A stretch of 64,000 bases of DNA from Paenibacillus sp. J23TS9 (GTDB lineage: Bacteria; Bacillota; Bacilli; Paenibacillales; Paenibacillaceae): assembly GCF_018403225.1 (NCBI RefSeq), contig NZ_BOSG01000001.1, positions 1,736,001-1,800,000 of the forward strand, written 5' to 3'. Below are positions 43,382 to 51,885 of this stretch, piece after piece. How positions within the stretch are numbered: the stretch's first letter is position 1; each line of letters begins with the position of its first letter. The position numbers and the translations under genes are program-made. The notes below the pieces were generated by a model that saw nothing but the letters and a program-made list of their open reading frames with translations, did no database searches and was not told the origin of the DNA.

Positions 43382-43412
43382 TTATCGTTATAATAATTTA
43401 TTATCGTAATAA
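43382..43412. promoter_or_regulatory. Operator-like repeats upstream of the YheO-like gene
   Basis: TTATCGTTATAA (43382-43393) and TTATCGTAATAA (43401-43412) are direct repeats, start-to-start 19 bases; each is nearly palindromic (TTAT....ATAA). They lie 47-77 bases upstream of the regulator start and probably serve autoregulation. Confidence 0.45.
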
Positions 43413-43598
43413 AATTATATTACATTGATAAAGCGGTTTCAATCCCTAATTTGCAAAAAGTTTATTTGAATTTCCGGATATGCTCCGATTTTCCTGATTG
43501 GAACAAGGTTTACAGCCTCTTTTTAACGAACAAAAAAACTTCTTTTCGGGTACCTTCAGAAAGATAAGGATTAATAAGAATAAGAAAATTTCAATACT

Positions 43599-43643
43599 AA
43601 AAGCCCAATTTCTCCAGAAATGAATAGGGAAATTGAGCTTTTT
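43599..43643 (-). terminator. Terminator of the ArsR-YdeI operon
   Basis: AAAAGCCCAATTTC (43599-43612) and GAAATTGAGCTTTTT (43629-43643) pair with one mismatch; T-runs on both strands. It follows the YdeI stop by 31 bases. The 43446-43667 reading frame through it is not a gene. Confidence 0.75.
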
Positions 43644-43673
43644 CATTATTATTAAAAAATTCTTCATTTAAAT

Positions 43674-44267
43674 CTAATCATTTAATCCTTTTCCATCCAG
43701 AATTTTCGGCATGCATTTTTCTACCCTTGACTCCCTGGTTTTGGATTGCTTGGGTCCAGAAAAATGAAGAAGGTATGCTCTTTGCCGTCCGGGTGTCAAC
43801 GCTTCAAAAGCAGTTTTCAAGGCAGGAATTTCATCTAATTTATTTTGAAATTCTTCAGCAACTATGAATTCTGTATTCTTTTTGAAATTCACTTCCAAAC
43901 CAGCCTTTTCAACTTCAATGCCATCATAAATATAGGCCTTCAAAATGGTTTCCATTTCAATGATTTCTTGAACATTTGTGAACCTAATCTGACGCGCCGC
44001 CTGTACATTCTCCGTTTGTTGGATTAGAATCCGATGGGTATCCTGTAACAAGGCACCTTTGTTAAACAGAAGCGCACAATATTCTTTAAATCCATGTATT
44101 AAAACGATATTTTTATTGTCAAACGTGTAGCAAGGATGCATCCACTTAAATTCTTCGGTCAGCTCACAGTCAAGAACGATATTTCTCAACTTCTCATACT
44201 CTTTCTTCCACTTTTTAGATTTACTTATATATTCATCAACCTTAGGATTCAATCTACTAGTTGTCAT
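43674..44267 (-). CDS. ydeI: YdeI/OmpD-associated family protein
   Basis: A 197-residue protein of the YdeI family: N-terminal DUF1801-like fold (NPKVDEYISKSKKWKKEYEKLRNIVLD, EEFKWMHPCYTFDNKNIVLIHGF) and the C-terminal helical bacteriocin-resistance/OmpD-associated region (ALTPGRQRAYLLHFSGPKQSKTRESRVEKCMPKILDGKG). The YdeI part is linked with polymyxin-type stress in other bacteria; its mechanism is unclear. Start ATG 44267 overlaps the ArsR stop (TGATG), so the two are translationally coupled; an AAAGGTG lies upstream. Confidence 0.9.
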   Translation of the reverse strand: MTTSRLNPKVDEYISKSKKWKKEYEKLRNIVLDCELTEEFKWMHPCYTFDNKNIVLIHGFKEYCALLFNKGALLQDTHRILIQQTENVQAARQIRFTNVQEIIEMETILKAYIYDGIEVEKAGLEVNFKKNTEFIVAEEFQNKLDEIPALKTAFEALTPGRQRAYLLHFSGPKQSKTRESRVEKCMPKILDGKGLND

Positions 44268-44620
44268 CAAGGACACCTTTCTTCATCATAATAATACTGT
44301 GTTTTCAAAACATTTTTAGAGTTCTCCCCAATTCTATCTTTCCAGAATCCTTCGTAAAATGATACCCAATCTTGAATTTCTTGGAGTGGGGCGGCATTCA
44401 ACCGATACCTCGTTTCTCTACCAACCCTTCGAGCAAGGACAAGATCAGCATCTTTAAGGATAGCCAAGTGCTTAGAAACTGCAGTACGACCCATTTGAAA
44501 ATGAACCGTTATTTCATATAGGGGTAATTCCTCAACATCTGCCAACATTTGGAGTAATTTCCGCCTTGTTGGATCGGCAACAGCGTCATACACATCCCTT
44601 ACTTGGCTTTTTACGTTCAT
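44267..44620 (-). CDS. ArsR-family transcriptional regulator
   Basis: A 117-residue winged-helix repressor: DAVADPTRRKLLQMLADVEELPLYEITVHFQMGRTAVSKHLAILKDADLVLARRVGRETRYRLNAAPLQEIQDWVSFYEGFWKDR. This is the subgroup that often precedes SRPBCC or YdeI proteins rather than metal-sensing ArsR; I see no metal-binding cysteines. The start at 44620 follows AGGTGGGGGG. It heads an operon with YdeI. Confidence 0.9.
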   Translation of the reverse strand: MNVKSQVRDVYDAVADPTRRKLLQMLADVEELPLYEITVHFQMGRTAVSKHLAILKDADLVLARRVGRETRYRLNAAPLQEIQDWVSFYEGFWKDRIGENSKNVLKTQYYYDEERCP

Positions 44621-44748
44621 AATCCCCCCCACCTTTTCATCAATATCTCCTGTAATACAAACGAGTAAACTTCATACTAACCAAATAGGACACCTTTTGT
44701 TGTCCAAATGAGTGTAGGACACCAAACGATGACATGTCAAGTGAACGA

Positions 44749-45729
44749 TTATTTTATATCTTTCATAAATTCCCTAAAGTTTTCAGTGATTTCTTTATAT
44801 TTCGTATGGTGTAAGTAATGGTCTCCTTCCATTGTTATTACTTTTCCATGTACAGAATTTTTGACTTGCTCTTCATGCAGTGGTATCCATCCTTCAGTCT
44901 CTGTATCATTCGCTTGCAAAAAGAAAATAACAGGAAGATTTTTAGGAAAAGTTAAATTTTGAGCTGCTTTAAAATTATGATTAAAATTTTCGCCTTCATT
45001 CAAGATGTTCGGGTTAAACATGTTTTTGAGAGAAAGGATTCTTATTTGTTCTTTTGTTTCATCATCAACTATTGGTGTAACAAGTTGGTCAGGGCTTAGT
45101 TTCATTAGCAATCTGAAGAAACCTGATTTTTTGAGTAGTTTATAAGTTTCTGTCGGAAATTCATCATCCGTACCGCCTTGCGTTGGAACACTGCTATCGA
45201 TTCCGACAAATGCACTTACTTCGTTTGGATACTTGTTCACATAATCGAGTCCGTAAATGCCTGAAATGGAATGGGCCATTAGAATATATCGGTCAATATA
45301 AAGACTCTTCAGCGCTTCATGAGTCTCACTCACAATATTTTCTATGCTTCGTTCTTTTTCGGTTACATCACTTAATCCATAACCAAAAGGCTCAATCACG
45401 ACGACTTTATAAAATGGAGATAGCTCTTCCACTAGCGGCTTATAATCAAGGGCAGGTGCTGCTGTTCCATAACCAGGTAGTAGCACGACGGTTTCCTCGC
45501 CATTTCCCTGAATCAACACATTCATATTTTTCCCGTCTACTGATACATGCTGACCATAGGGCTCTATTCTCTTTTGCTCCGAGAGGTTACTGATCACATT
45601 AACGGAATAAACAATGCCTAGAAAAAGAACAATGACTATCACAATTGCTCCTAAGATTTTAAGCAAAATATTGCGTGCTTTCTTTAATTTCGTTCCATTC
45701 TTCGTTTTCATTTCCTCTGTTTGTGTCAC
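44749..45729 (-). CDS. Membrane-anchored alpha/beta hydrolase (paralogue A)
   Basis: About 326 residues. One N-terminal membrane helix (about 22-45) tethers an extracellular alpha/beta-hydrolase. The nucleophile elbow is MAHSISGIYG (Ser about 154); GYGLSDVTEKERS and a late His in MEGDHYLHHTKYKE are further family marks. It resembles prolyl iminopeptidase or haloalkane-like hydrolases of Firmicutes, but the substrate is unknown. The GTG at 45729 has AGGAG nine bases upstream, matching the position of the ATG start in its paralogue. It shares an upstream repeat element with 47601-48572. Confidence 0.82.
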   Translation of the reverse strand: MTQTEEMKTKNGTKLKKARNILLKILGAIVIVIVLFLGIVYSVNVISNLSEQKRIEPYGQHVSVDGKNMNVLIQGNGEETVVLLPGYGTAAPALDYKPLVEELSPFYKVVVIEPFGYGLSDVTEKERSIENIVSETHEALKSLYIDRYILMAHSISGIYGLDYVNKYPNEVSAFVGIDSSVPTQGGTDDEFPTETYKLLKKSGFFRLLMKLSPDQLVTPIVDDETKEQIRILSLKNMFNPNILNEGENFNHNFKAAQNLTFPKNLPVIFFLQANDTETEGWIPLHEEQVKNSVHGKVITMEGDHYLHHTKYKEITENFREFMKDIK

Positions 45730-45822
45730 TCTCATCTTCTCCTGTCTTTATCTGTTTATTGGACTATCTTAAACCGCCGTAATAAATAGCTTATACGACG
45801 AATATGTACTCCCAATGGCGGC

Positions 45823-45842
45823 AATATGAACGGAGCATGAAC
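45823..45842 (-). promoter_or_regulatory. Phased repeats upstream of hydrolase A
   Basis: AATATGAAC (45823-45831) and AGCATGAAC (45834-45842), 11 bases apart, same arrangement as at 48671-48690. On the minus strand GTTCATGCT and GTTCATATT. OmpR-type regulators commonly bind two such copies one helical turn apart. Confidence 0.55.
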
Positions 45843-45846
45843 AAGT

Positions 45847-45901
45847 AAAAAAAATGCTGCAGCGTCACGTGCAATGAAGCTTGAACATGACGCCGTAGCA
45901 T
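45847..45901 (-). terminator. Terminator of the four-helix hydrolase gene
   Basis: Minus strand: GCTACGGCGTCA, 21-base loop, TGACGCTGCAGC with two mismatches, then ATTTTTTTT (45854-45847). It ends the gene at 46050 and lies between that gene and hydrolase A; note that the A-gene repeats overlap its neighbourhood. Confidence 0.7.
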
Positions 45902-46049
45902 GGAGGATTTGACTAGGTTTATTTGATCTTGCTCCGAATTGTTGTTAACAATATAAACAATGGCAATAAACAGTGCAAAAGCGAAAAACGATGGCTCCTC
46001 ATATTTTGATCATCATGATTATTATTTTTACGCAGTCGGACATGATCGG

Positions 46050-47504
46050 TTAAAGGTCTTCCGGCTTTATAAATTTCACCTCTGGATACATATCGTTCGG
46101 TCCCTGAATCAGATTTCCACCCGTTCCTTTCAGTTGCTTATTAAAGAAATCGAGTACGTATTGATTTACGATGCTTGAGCCTCTTTTACCATTTATATCT
46201 CCTGTTATCCCCGTCAGTTTAATCAACTCAGAATAGAATTGAAGGTCCGTGAAATTGAAGTGCTGGGTTCCTTCTACATAAATCGCACTTCCCCCCTGAT
46301 TGATAACATTTTTAATAATGTGCAGCTCATCTGAAAGTTGTTTATTTATTTCATTATCCGAATTTTTATCATTTTTAAAATCTACTAACCAGTCTTTAAA
46401 ACTTCCCGATCTTATGAACATAAACGGCTTGTTGATAGCATCTCTATTTTCCACTTCAAATAGTGACCCGTCCATATTGATCCCGGCCTTGATTCTATGA
46501 TCTAAATAAGTTGTATTAAACGCCGTTGCACCCCCAAAAGAATGCCCCATCACGCCTAGGTTATTTAAATCTATTTTCCCTTTAAATTGACTTTCGATTG
46601 CACCTGAATTCAGCTTTTCAATTTGATTGATTACAAACTCTACGTCTTTCGTCCATATATCCCCAATTCTTTTACGATCATCTATTGTTGTCATCTTTGT
46701 TTTATAGTCCGTTACATGACCATCCGGAAAAATGGTAGCAAAGGTGCTATACGTATGATCGATTGTGACCACGATAAACCCATGACTGGCAAGATTCTCA
46801 GCTTGTGATGCATGCAGAACTCTACTGGTTCCCATGCCATGAGATAGCAGCACTAAGGGATAAGGACTAGTAGAAGGTAATATTTCTACATTTTCATAAG
46901 AGTTGGTTCTACTATACTTCCAGTAATCGAACACAAAATCGGGAAGGTTTAAAGAATTAGCGTATGTCTGAATATACTTTTTGAACATTCCTTTATCTTT
47001 TGGAAAAAGCGTTTCACTCTTGTTGTTCTTCTTATTTTCAGTAGGGTACCAAATTTGAACCATTAGCTCCCTCTTATCGCTTTGATCTTCAGTTAAGACC
47101 TCATCTCGGTTTTGATCCGTAAAATGAAATGTTTGCGTCCCCACCTTGTCTGGCCCATCAGGCTTCGGCAAATGAAAGACAGGCAAGTATACAGACAAGC
47201 TGGTAGATACAACAAGTAAAATGACGATGATGGAAGATAAACTATATTTCAACGGCTTCCCTATTTTTATATTCACCATCTTTTTTGAATGCCTGAATAA
47301 CACGATGAGTATGAATAGAGCCGTCATCATATATACCAAAAGCAGCTGCCATCTGTACCCCTCAACCAACAATTGAACTACGAATATAACGCTGCTTCCT
47401 ATACTCAGAAGCACTCCTGTTTTCTGTGCGCTTCTTTTAATAAACAATAAATCGAGTAGTAAAGCAAAACAGGATAGAACTAAAAGTATTTCAAATAATC
47501 TCAT
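46050..47504 (-). CDS. Four-helix membrane-anchored alpha/beta hydrolase (PAF-acetylhydrolase-like)
   Basis: A 484-residue protein with four N-terminal membrane helices (about 4-23, 31-49, 52-70, 88-107) and an extracellular alpha/beta hydrolase of the platelet-activating-factor acetylhydrolase type: PYPLVLLSHGMGTSRVLHASQAENLASHGFIVVTIDH (oxyanion part) and the nucleophile GVMGHSFGGATAF (Ser about 322), with INMDGSLF following (candidate acid). It lies between the two single-helix paralogues on the same strand and has no repeat element of its own. Substrate may be a lipid ester; role uncertain. Confidence 0.82.
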   Translation of the reverse strand: MRLFEILLVLSCFALLLDLLFIKRSAQKTGVLLSIGSSVIFVVQLLVEGYRWQLLLVYMMTALFILIVLFRHSKKMVNIKIGKPLKYSLSSIIVILLVVSTSLSVYLPVFHLPKPDGPDKVGTQTFHFTDQNRDEVLTEDQSDKRELMVQIWYPTENKKNNKSETLFPKDKGMFKKYIQTYANSLNLPDFVFDYWKYSRTNSYENVEILPSTSPYPLVLLSHGMGTSRVLHASQAENLASHGFIVVTIDHTYSTFATIFPDGHVTDYKTKMTTIDDRKRIGDIWTKDVEFVINQIEKLNSGAIESQFKGKIDLNNLGVMGHSFGGATAFNTTYLDHRIKAGINMDGSLFEVENRDAINKPFMFIRSGSFKDWLVDFKNDKNSDNEINKQLSDELHIIKNVINQGGSAIYVEGTQHFNFTDLQFYSELIKLTGITGDINGKRGSSIVNQYVLDFFNKQLKGTGGNLIQGPNDMYPEVKFIKPEDL

Positions 47505-47560
47505 TTGTGTCCCTCTCTTTCATCAATAGACCCAGACACCTGCCGAATTATATAAAACCA

Positions 47561-47590
47561 TGGAAAGCCATTCCAAAGGACGGCTTTCCA
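47561..47590 (-). terminator. Terminator of hydrolase B
   Basis: TGGAAAGCC (47561-47569) and GGCTTTCCA (47582-47590) form a nine-base perfect stem; on the minus strand it is followed by TGGTTTTATATAATT. Confidence 0.75.
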
Positions 47591-47600
47591 TTCGCTCTTT

Positions 47601-48572
47601 TTATTTTGCTTCTTTCATAAATGCTCTAACGTCTTCAGCAATTTCTTTGAATTTGGTATGGTGCAGATAATGCGATCCATCCATTGTGATTAATTTTCCA
47701 TGTACCGAATCTTTGATCTGCCCTTCATGCAGAGGGATCCATCCGGGTACACCTTGATTATCCGCTTGTGCAAAGAGTAGAAGCGGAAGGTCTTTTGGGA
47801 AGGTTAAACCTTGAGCTCCTTTAAAATTGGAAGAAATATGGTCCATCTCATTCAACATCGTGGAGCTATTCGAGTTTTTATTCGATATCATTTTCATCTG
47901 CTCTACGGTGCGATCATCAAATGGGAGTCCAGCATAGGGACTGCTACCAAAATTGACCATCAATCTTTGGAGACCTGATTTTTTAAGAAATGCAAACGTT
48001 TTTAATGGGAATTTAACATCCATACCCGGTTGAGTTGGAACACTGCTATCGATTCCGACAAAGGCAGTCACCTCGTTAGGGTATTTGTTCACATAATTAA
48101 TGCCGTAAATGCCTGTAATCGAGTGGCCCATGAGAATGTATTGGTTAATGTTAAGCTGCTGTAGCGCTTCATGAACTTCACTTACGATATTCTCTGTGGT
48201 TCGATCTTTTTCAGTTCCATCACTTAATCCATAACCGAAAGGCTCAACGGCAACAACTTTATAATATGGAGATAGTTCATCGATTAGCAGCTTAAAATCA
48301 AGCGCCGGTGCAGCGGTTCCATAACCAGGCAGAAGCACGATCGTTTCCTTGCCATCGCCTTGAATTAACACATTCATATTTTTTCCGTCCACAGACACGT
48401 GTTGACCGTACGGCACGATTTTTGCTTGATCCGATTTTGTTGCGAAAACATTCACGAGAAATACAATGGCTAGAAAAAGCACGATTGCTATGGCTATGGC
48501 GCCTAAGGTTTTGAGTAAAATACGCAGCGGCTTACGCATCCTTTTTTTCGTTACCTCTTCTATTGGTTTCAT
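47601..48572 (-). CDS. Membrane-anchored alpha/beta hydrolase (paralogue B)
   Basis: About 323 residues, paralogue of 44749-45729 with the same order of parts: N-terminal helix (about 20-42), alpha/beta hydrolase with LMGHSITGIYGI (Ser about 150) and GYGLSDGTEKDRT. The ATG at 48572 lies nine bases after AGGAG in the same register as the paralogue. The intergenic region upstream also matches that of the paralogue over about 60 bases, so gene plus control region were duplicated. Located just downstream of the two-component genes at 48751-50789. Confidence 0.85.
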   Translation of the reverse strand: MKPIEEVTKKRMRKPLRILLKTLGAIAIAIVLFLAIVFLVNVFATKSDQAKIVPYGQHVSVDGKNMNVLIQGDGKETIVLLPGYGTAAPALDFKLLIDELSPYYKVVAVEPFGYGLSDGTEKDRTTENIVSEVHEALQQLNINQYILMGHSITGIYGINYVNKYPNEVTAFVGIDSSVPTQPGMDVKFPLKTFAFLKKSGLQRLMVNFGSSPYAGLPFDDRTVEQMKMISNKNSNSSTMLNEMDHISSNFKGAQGLTFPKDLPLLLFAQADNQGVPGWIPLHEGQIKDSVHGKLITMDGSHYLHHTKFKEIAEDVRAFMKEAK

Positions 48573-48670
48573 GTTCATCTACTCCTGTCCCTCTTCTCTA
48601 TATTGGGCTGTCTTGAATAAGAAGCCGTTAAAAGAAGCTTATCTGACGAAGATGTACTCCCCATGACGAC

Positions 48671-48690
48671 AATATGAACGGAATATGAAC
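48671..48690 (-). promoter_or_regulatory. Phased repeats upstream of hydrolase B
   Basis: Two exact AATATGAAC copies (48671-48679 and 48682-48690), 11 bases apart. On the minus strand they read GTTCATATT twice. Same layout and flanks as at 45823-45842. Confidence 0.6.
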
Positions 48691-48705
48691 TGACCCAAAA
48701 TAAAA

Positions 48706-48739
48706 GGCTTCACACGCAAGAAAGCTTGCGCATGAAGCC
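48706..48739 (-). terminator. Terminator of the two-component genes upstream of hydrolase B
   Basis: GGCTTCA (48706-48712), inner stem GCAAG/CTTGC and TGAAGCC (48733-48739); on the minus strand followed by CTTTTATTTT. It lies 12 bases beyond the kinase stop. Confidence 0.85.
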
Positions 48740-48750
48740 GTACAATTGAA

Positions 48751-50118
48751 TTACTCAATTGAGGTTGTAATTGGCAAAGTGACAAAGAATGTCGTTCCTT
48801 GACCAGGCTCGCTCTCCACTCGAATGTCGCCTTGATGCAGCGAAATGATTTGCTTCACGATGGCAAGACCCATACCGCTGCCGCCATACTTACGACTATG
48901 GGAACGATCTGCCTTGAAGAACCGCTCGAATATACGCTTCTGGTCCTCCGAGGAAATACCAATACCCGTGTCGGATATTCGGACGATCACGTATTTGATA
49001 TCTTGTTTGATGCTGACGTTAATGATGCCGCCATCCATGGAAAATTTAATACTATTGCCGATGATGTTCGTCCAGACCTGATTTAATAGATCATGATCTG
49101 CCATTAATCGGACGGCTTTCAAATTGAGGTCGAAATGAATATTACGCGCAGACCATTGCGGCTGAAGCGCCACGATAACCCGACGGATCTGTTCATCCAG
49201 GCTGAGCGTGACTAGACGAAGCTGCTGTGATTGTGATTCGAGCAAACTCAACTTGAGTAAGCTGTCGCTCATTTTGGACATCCGCTGCGCTTCCGTGATG
49301 ATAATGTCCAGATACCGGCTTCGTTCCTGATCTGAGAGATTGACTTGCTTAAGGGCAAGCGCATAACCGGATATCGATGTGAGCGGAGATTGTACCTCAT
49401 GCGACACGTTCGTTACGAATTCCCTGCGCATCTGCTCGAGCTGCTGCAGATCATGCATCATTTCTTCGAAGCTTCGAGCCAACGTTCCCAGCTCACCCGC
49501 CTGTTTAATATTCAAATTAATATTGAAATCTCCAGATGCGATACGTTTAGTCGCTTTTGTCAGCTTTTTGATCGGTCTGACCAGGAATACGGAGGCGATA
49601 AGAATCAATAGGCTTCCTGCTATCAACGAACTGATTGCAAAGGTCAATCCCCATTTGATGACAAAAGAGGCAGATGGGGGGGCGAGCGTTTCCAAAAACA
49701 TCGCTTTCGTTCCCATCTCCGTTTTCAACGGCAACCCTAAGAGAACCGTAGCAATCCCATTCGGCGTGTCCTGAACAACCCCTCCATCGATGACTTTCTT
49801 GAGATTGTCCATCGTCACAGCAGCAGGCTTATGTCCGTTAAGTTTACCGTATGACTGAAACTGGCCTGTTGCTTCGTAAATCCGAATATAATAGGAATTG
49901 AGCTGCTTCATTTCACTCACGAACGCGTCCGCTTCGGGTAACGGAAGCGTCTTATAAATCCGGATGACGTCTTGACCAAAGTTGCGTAAATTGATTTGCG
50001 CATTCTGGTTCAATTTGTCTTCGAATATCCAAGTAGACGCATAAAAAGCAATGACTGTGCCAGCGATAACGGAGACGAGAAATGTCAGAACAACACGAAT
50101 ATATAAAGATTTGATCAT
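48751..50118 (-). CDS. Sensor histidine kinase (HAMP type)
   Basis: A 455-residue membrane kinase: helix about 8-30, extracellular sensor about 31-155, helix about 156-180, HAMP (RPIKKLTKATKRIASGDFNINL), and the phosphoacceptor region TNVSHEVQSPLTSISGY (His about 240) with VQSPL in place of the usual LRTPL. ATPase motifs follow: NIIGNSIKFS, DTGIGISSEDQKR and GGSGMGLAIVKQI. It overlaps the regulator stop by ATGA. The pair may sense envelope stress and, given the phased repeats upstream of the neighbouring hydrolases, control them; inference. Confidence 0.93.
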   Translation of the reverse strand: MIKSLYIRVVLTFLVSVIAGTVIAFYASTWIFEDKLNQNAQINLRNFGQDVIRIYKTLPLPEADAFVSEMKQLNSYYIRIYEATGQFQSYGKLNGHKPAAVTMDNLKKVIDGGVVQDTPNGIATVLLGLPLKTEMGTKAMFLETLAPPSASFVIKWGLTFAISSLIAGSLLILIASVFLVRPIKKLTKATKRIASGDFNINLNIKQAGELGTLARSFEEMMHDLQQLEQMRREFVTNVSHEVQSPLTSISGYALALKQVNLSDQERSRYLDIIITEAQRMSKMSDSLLKLSLLESQSQQLRLVTLSLDEQIRRVIVALQPQWSARNIHFDLNLKAVRLMADHDLLNQVWTNIIGNSIKFSMDGGIINVSIKQDIKYVIVRISDTGIGISSEDQKRIFERFFKADRSHSRKYGGSGMGLAIVKQIISLHQGDIRVESEPGQGTTFFVTLPITTSIE

Positions 50119-50789
50119 TCGTGAACCTCAAGCCGGTACCCCAGCCCGCGCACCGTTTCGATCCGAAAATCAGGTGTCGTCGCGAACCTTTCGCGAAGGC
50201 GTTTGATATGTACGTCCACCGTTCGATCGTCGCCTGCGTAATCGATCCCCCAAATCTGATCAATCAACTGCTCCCGCGTATAGACTTGCCCGGGTGTGCC
50301 TGCGAGCTTATACAGTAATTCGAACTCCTTAAGCGGGAGCGTGAACGATTCCGTCCCTCGTATCACTTTATAAGTCTGCCGGTCAAGGGTGACGTTGCCG
50401 AACTTGATCGTCTGCGTAGAGCCAATCCGGTATCGTTTGAGCAATGCCCGAACACGAACTGTTAACTCAAGCGGATCGAATGGTTTCGTCAAATAATCAT
50501 CCGTTCCCAGATCGAACCCTTTTACTTTCTCCCATGTCTCGCCTCGTGCAGTCAGCATTAGTAACGGAAGATCAGGATTGGCTCTTCGGAGTTCCTTGCA
50601 TAACGTCCACCCATCCATGATCGGCATCATAATATCGAGCACGACAAGATCGACAGCAGTTGAGGCGTAGACAGTCAGTGCTTCCTTGCCGTCAGCGGCT
50701 TCGACCGTAGAGAATCCGTCGTTACGTAGAAATAAACAAACGAGTTCGCGAATGTTCGCATCGTCGTCAGCAACCAGTATAGTAGGCAT
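50115..50789 (-). CDS. OmpR-family response regulator
   Basis: A 224-residue receiver plus winged-helix regulator (Asp about 52 in VLDIMMPIMDGW; TDDYLTKPFDPLEL; C-terminal VHIKRLRERF...RIETVRGLGYRLE). ATG at 50789 follows AGAGGG. A promoter is visible upstream: on the minus strand TTGGAA (50861-50856), 18-base spacer, TATAAT (50837-50832). Gene order regulator, kinase, hydrolase B. Confidence 0.93.
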   Translation of the reverse strand: MPTILVADDDANIRELVCLFLRNDGFSTVEAADGKEALTVYASTAVDLVVLDIMMPIMDGWTLCKELRRANPDLPLLMLTARGETWEKVKGFDLGTDDYLTKPFDPLELTVRVRALLKRYRIGSTQTIKFGNVTLDRQTYKVIRGTESFTLPLKEFELLYKLAGTPGQVYTREQLIDQIWGIDYAGDDRTVDVHIKRLRERFATTPDFRIETVRGLGYRLEVHE

Positions 50790-50831
50790 TCGTTCCCTCT
50801 TTCCCTGTTATCATCCTATATTGAAGTTACT

Positions 50832-50861
50832 ATTATAATTGAAATTCGCCTATTCTTCCAA
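50832..50861 (-). promoter_or_regulatory. Promoter of the regulator-kinase operon
   Basis: Minus strand: -35 TTGGAA at 50861-50856, 18-base spacer, -10 TATAAT at 50837-50832, 42 bases upstream of the start codon. Confidence 0.6.
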
Positions 50862-50934
50862 TAATCTTAGATACGATATTATCATGGGTGAAGATGACGG
50901 TTTGACTTCATGGAAATATCGGATCCATATCGCG

Positions 50935-51014
50935 AAAAGCCACACCTGGGTGAAGCATCAGGTGTGACTTTTCATTAAAATCAAAAAATTAAATAGGCTG
51001 CCGTATGGGCAGCC
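50935..51014 (-). terminator. Two tandem terminator hairpins after the FusB-type gene
   Basis: GGCTGCC (50996-51002)/GGCAGCC (51008-51014) and AAAAGCCACACCTG (50935-50948)/CAGGTGTGACTTTT (50959-50972). Both follow the FusB-type stop on the minus strand; the first is followed there by TATTTAATTTTTTG, the second is symmetric. Confidence 0.75.
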
Positions 51015-51028
51015 GTTTAAAACTAGTG

Positions 51029-51676
51029 TTATTTACGAACGGAGAGAATGAACTTCTCCAGTGCAGCTGTATCCGTAATACTCTGATTACATCCTTGGTT
51101 CTCCATACAAACATATTGTCCAATGGAAGAATAATGATCCGGTAAAGCGTTCGCAGGCTTAGTCTTCACCGTGAGGAAGGCAAGCTCTTGATGACGATTA
51201 CAGAACAGGCAGTAACCTTTCTTGTGTGTCGGCGTAATTCTTCCCTCGATGCCGATAAACTGTCCTTCGAACGGATAAACAATGAATAATTTGTTCGTGG
51301 CAATATCTACCCAGCTCAGATACGTCACATATCGAAAGTCAATGGATCCCAGATCAGGTATTTTCAACTTTTTATTTTTAGGGAATAGCTTCTGAATCTG
51401 CTTCAGTGTAATCGGTGGATATGGTTCCAGATATGGTTCCAATGCGCTAAGATATCTCTGGAAATCAAATGCCGTCTCGAAGGTCGATATCTGCTCCAGC
51501 ATTCGCTGCTGATCCTTTGTCAGACCGGGAAATGCTTCAATAATATTCGTAGCTGCACGATATCTTACCGTCTCCAAGACTCTCCGATCCGCGACGGTTC
51601 GCAGCGTTTTCTGAAGAAATTCCGCTTGCTTCGTAATAATGTTATATTGATGGTTTCTAATAAATGGTGTACTCAT
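51029..51676 (-). CDS. FusB/FusC-family EF-G-binding protein
   Basis: A 215-residue protein of the FusB/FusC family, close in length to FusB. The C-terminal zinc finger is present as YCLFC (Cys 156, Cys 159) and VCMENQGC (Cys 190, Cys 196); the N-terminal four-helix part starts NHQYNIITKQAEFLQKTLRTVADRRVLETVRYRAATNI. In this family the zinc-finger domain binds elongation factor G and frees ribosome-stalled EF-G, giving fusidic acid resistance; chromosomal members in Bacillales may have a housekeeping role. ATG at 51676 follows AAGGGG(C). A leader with a 16-codon ORF and alternative stems lies upstream. Confidence 0.92.
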   Translation of the reverse strand: MSTPFIRNHQYNIITKQAEFLQKTLRTVADRRVLETVRYRAATNIIEAFPGLTKDQQRMLEQISTFETAFDFQRYLSALEPYLEPYPPITLKQIQKLFPKNKKLKIPDLGSIDFRYVTYLSWVDIATNKLFIVYPFEGQFIGIEGRITPTHKKGYCLFCNRHQELAFLTVKTKPANALPDHYSSIGQYVCMENQGCNQSITDTAALEKFILSVRK

Positions 51677-51801
51677 AGCTCTTCAGCCCCTTATATTTAA
51701 TAAAAAAATCATAAGGTGCAAAGCCCGTTATTAGAAACGATAAAGTAAGTTTGGGCGATCGAATTCATTCTATCGCACCCCACGCAAAGTATCGCCCTAG
51801 A
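51677..51801 (-). promoter_or_regulatory. Structured leader with alternative stems before the FusB-type gene
   Basis: Minus strand, in order: stem half A GCAAAGCC (51812-51805), stem half B CTTTGC (51789-51784), an inner stem GGGCGAT (51797-51791)/ATCGCCC (51759-51753), stem half D GGCTTTGC (51725-51718), and CCTTAT (51716-51711) that pairs with ATAAGG in the ribosome site (about 51695-51690). A can pair with either B or D. The last short stem would hide the AAGGGG ribosome site, so translation could be switched. A T-run (51708-51702 region) adds a possible transcription stop. Confidence 0.5.
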
Positions 51802-51852
51802 TTAGGCTTTGCATGAGGACTTCCTAGCAAATGAGCAATTCAGCGTTGCCAA
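51802..51852 (-). CDS. Leader peptide ORF upstream of the FusB-type gene (16 residues)
   Basis: TTG at 51852 lies eight bases after GGGGG (51865-51861) and opens a 16-codon frame, MATLNCSFARKSSCKA, whose last codons AAA GCC TAA fall in stem half A. No ATG is available in frame. The position between a good promoter and the FusB-type gene, and the stop codon lying in the control stem, suggest a regulatory leader peptide as in antibiotic-inducible genes. Small size and TTG start keep confidence moderate. Confidence 0.45.
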   Translation of the reverse strand: MATLNCSFARKSSCKA

Positions 51853-51885
51853 CAGTAAAACCCCCAATCATAAATACATGCGAAA

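Noticed and set aside
43446-43667. 73-residue frame on the minus strand with hydrophobic segment
   Set aside because: It runs through the terminator of the ArsR-YdeI operon and has no ribosome site or family features.
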